DNA of 64,000 nt, taken from the NCBI GenBank assembly GCA_000508865.1, contig BAHP02000002.1:1-64000 (forward strand), read 5' to 3'. Below are positions 63,561 to 64,000 of this stretch, piece after piece. Origin of the DNA: Clostridiales bacterium VE202-01 (GTDB lineage Bacteria; Bacillota_I; Bacilli_A; Erysipelotrichales; Coprobacillaceae). The first letter of the stretch is position 1. Every line of letters begins with the position of its first letter. The translations under genes were made by a program, and so were the position numbers. Under the pieces are notes generated by a model. The model was not told where the DNA came from and searched no databases. It saw only the letters and a program-made list of their open reading frames with translations.

Positions 63561-63626
63561 ATTATATAGTTAATCTATACGATTGATGTTTTCTGCGCAC
63601 ATCTTTTTTAAATCAAGAAGTTTATA

Positions 63627-63667
63627 AAAAATAGTAAAAGAAATAATTCGCTTCTTTTACTATTTTT
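63627..63667. terminator. Bidirectional terminator before the window end
   Basis: AAAAATAGTAAAAGAA (63627-63642) pairs with TTCTTTTACTATTTTT (63652-63667), 16 bp. It serves the MBL gene (-) and probably the small gene (+); a weaker GATGT/ACATC hairpin with T6 at 63584-63609 may end the small gene first. Confidence 0.82.
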
Positions 63668-63674
63668 ATTTCCC

Positions 63675-64000
63675 TTAAAAATAAGGATTATATGTCTGTT
63701 CCTCTTTTAATGTTGTCGCAGGACCATGTCCAGGATATACTACAGCATCAAAATTATATTCTTTGATTTTTGCTAACGATTCACGAGTATCATGTTTAGA
63801 AGAATTTGGAAAATCAAAACGACCAATCGATCCTTTAAATAATACATCACCAGCAAAAATCACATTTTCTTTAGGTAAATAAATCATCGATGATCCTGGA
63901 CAATGCCCCGGTAGATGTAACCAGCTTATTTCAAAGTTGCCGATTTTCATTCTTTTATCACTTTTAATTACCGGTGATTTGACTGTAAACGGCTTTTCGA
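63675..64000 (-). CDS. MBL-fold metallo-hydrolase (glyoxalase II-like, YqgX), partial
   Basis: The C-terminal 108 residues of a gene that runs past the window edge. HLPGHCPGSSMIYL (metal His), VIFAGDVLFKGSIGRFDFP (bridging Asp) and VVYPGHGPATTLKEE (last metal His) are the beta-lactamase-fold motifs of hydroxyacylglutathione hydrolase relatives. Bacillus yqgX has the same type and also lies near comG. The N-terminal HxHxDH motif is outside the window. Confidence 0.9.
   Translation of the reverse strand, partial: EKPFTVKSPVIKSDKRMKIGNFEISWLHLPGHCPGSSMIYLPKENVIFAGDVLFKGSIGRFDFPNSSKHDTRESLAKIKEYNFDAVVYPGHGPATTLKEEQTYNPYF

Noticed and set aside
1-64000. Mobile elements, CRISPR arrays, tRNA or rRNA genes
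   Set aside because: I found no transposase, phage or Cas gene, no spaced direct repeats and no tRNA-like sequence. xerD here is the housekeeping recombinase by context.

Overview
The window looks like one stretch of ordinary chromosome from a low-GC, endospore-forming Firmicute. I infer the Erysipelotrichia (a Coprobacillaceae/Thomasclavelia-like gut anaerobe). The grounds are very AT-rich DNA, AGGAGG-type ribosome sites, B. subtilis-like gene blocks that are heavily trimmed, a NadD-YqeK fusion, and many sporulation genes: spo0A, sigK, spoIVB, spoIIM, spoIIIAH, dpaA/dpaB, spoIIIE and a sirA-like gene. I see no prophage, insertion sequence, CRISPR array, tRNA or rRNA.

Layout. 1-9.1 kb: a broken DJ-1/PfpI gene; panD-panC with a BASS-type transporter; a DUF5714 protein and an acetyltransferase; a leftward group (membrane protein, GrpB, DUF1349); then the dipicolinate operon dpaA-dpaB-dapG. 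9.3-21.3 kb: a leftward DUF4236 membrane protein, an RNase J paralogue with a degenerate active site, spoIIIE/ftsK, the M16 pair ymfF-ymfH, a probable 6S RNA, then ynzC-tkt-sirA-like-yneF and a histidine phosphatase. 21.4-34.1 kb: plsY (leftward), parE-parC, sigK (leftward), and the long operon yqeH-yhbY-nadD/yqeK-rsfS-yqeM-mtnN-U32 peptidase. 34.2-43.4 kb: an XRE regulator, a phosphodiesterase, two tandem PTS EIIB proteins without partners, an ACT/UPF0210 pair, a DUF815 ATPase, a DUF2156-GNAT fusion, purF and spo0A. 43.5-58.7 kb is almost entirely leftward: deoB-xerD-spoIIM, dinB, azlCD, spoIVB, the nusB-xseA-xseB-ispA-dxs-tlyA-recN operon, asp23, spoIIIAH and efp. 59.1-62.8 kb: a seven-gene comG operon for the DNA-uptake pilus. 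The end holds a 50-residue membrane protein and the edge of a metallo-beta-lactamase-fold hydrolase.

How it fits together. Several blocks keep B. subtilis order with genes missing. Examples are spoVFA-spoVFB-dapG/rnjB-spoIIIE-ymfF-ymfH; ynzC-tkt-sirA-yneF; yqeH to yqeM; spoIIM-xerD-deoB; and efp-spoIIIAH-yqhY-nusB to recN-spoIVB. The sporulation genes cover initiation (Spo0A, SirA-like), the mother-cell channel (SpoIIIAH), engulfment (SpoIIM), the forespore signal (SpoIVB), the late sigma factor (pro-sigma K) and its expected output (dipicolinate synthase). Candidate sigma-K, sigma-E and sigma-G promoters sit where that model predicts.

Quality warning. Eleven genes are split by single-base indels, mostly in homopolymers, and most are conserved housekeeping genes (efp, purF, recN, yqeH, spoIIIE, comGA and others). 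Sequencing or assembly error is the likeliest cause. I annotate each as one gene with a frameshift.
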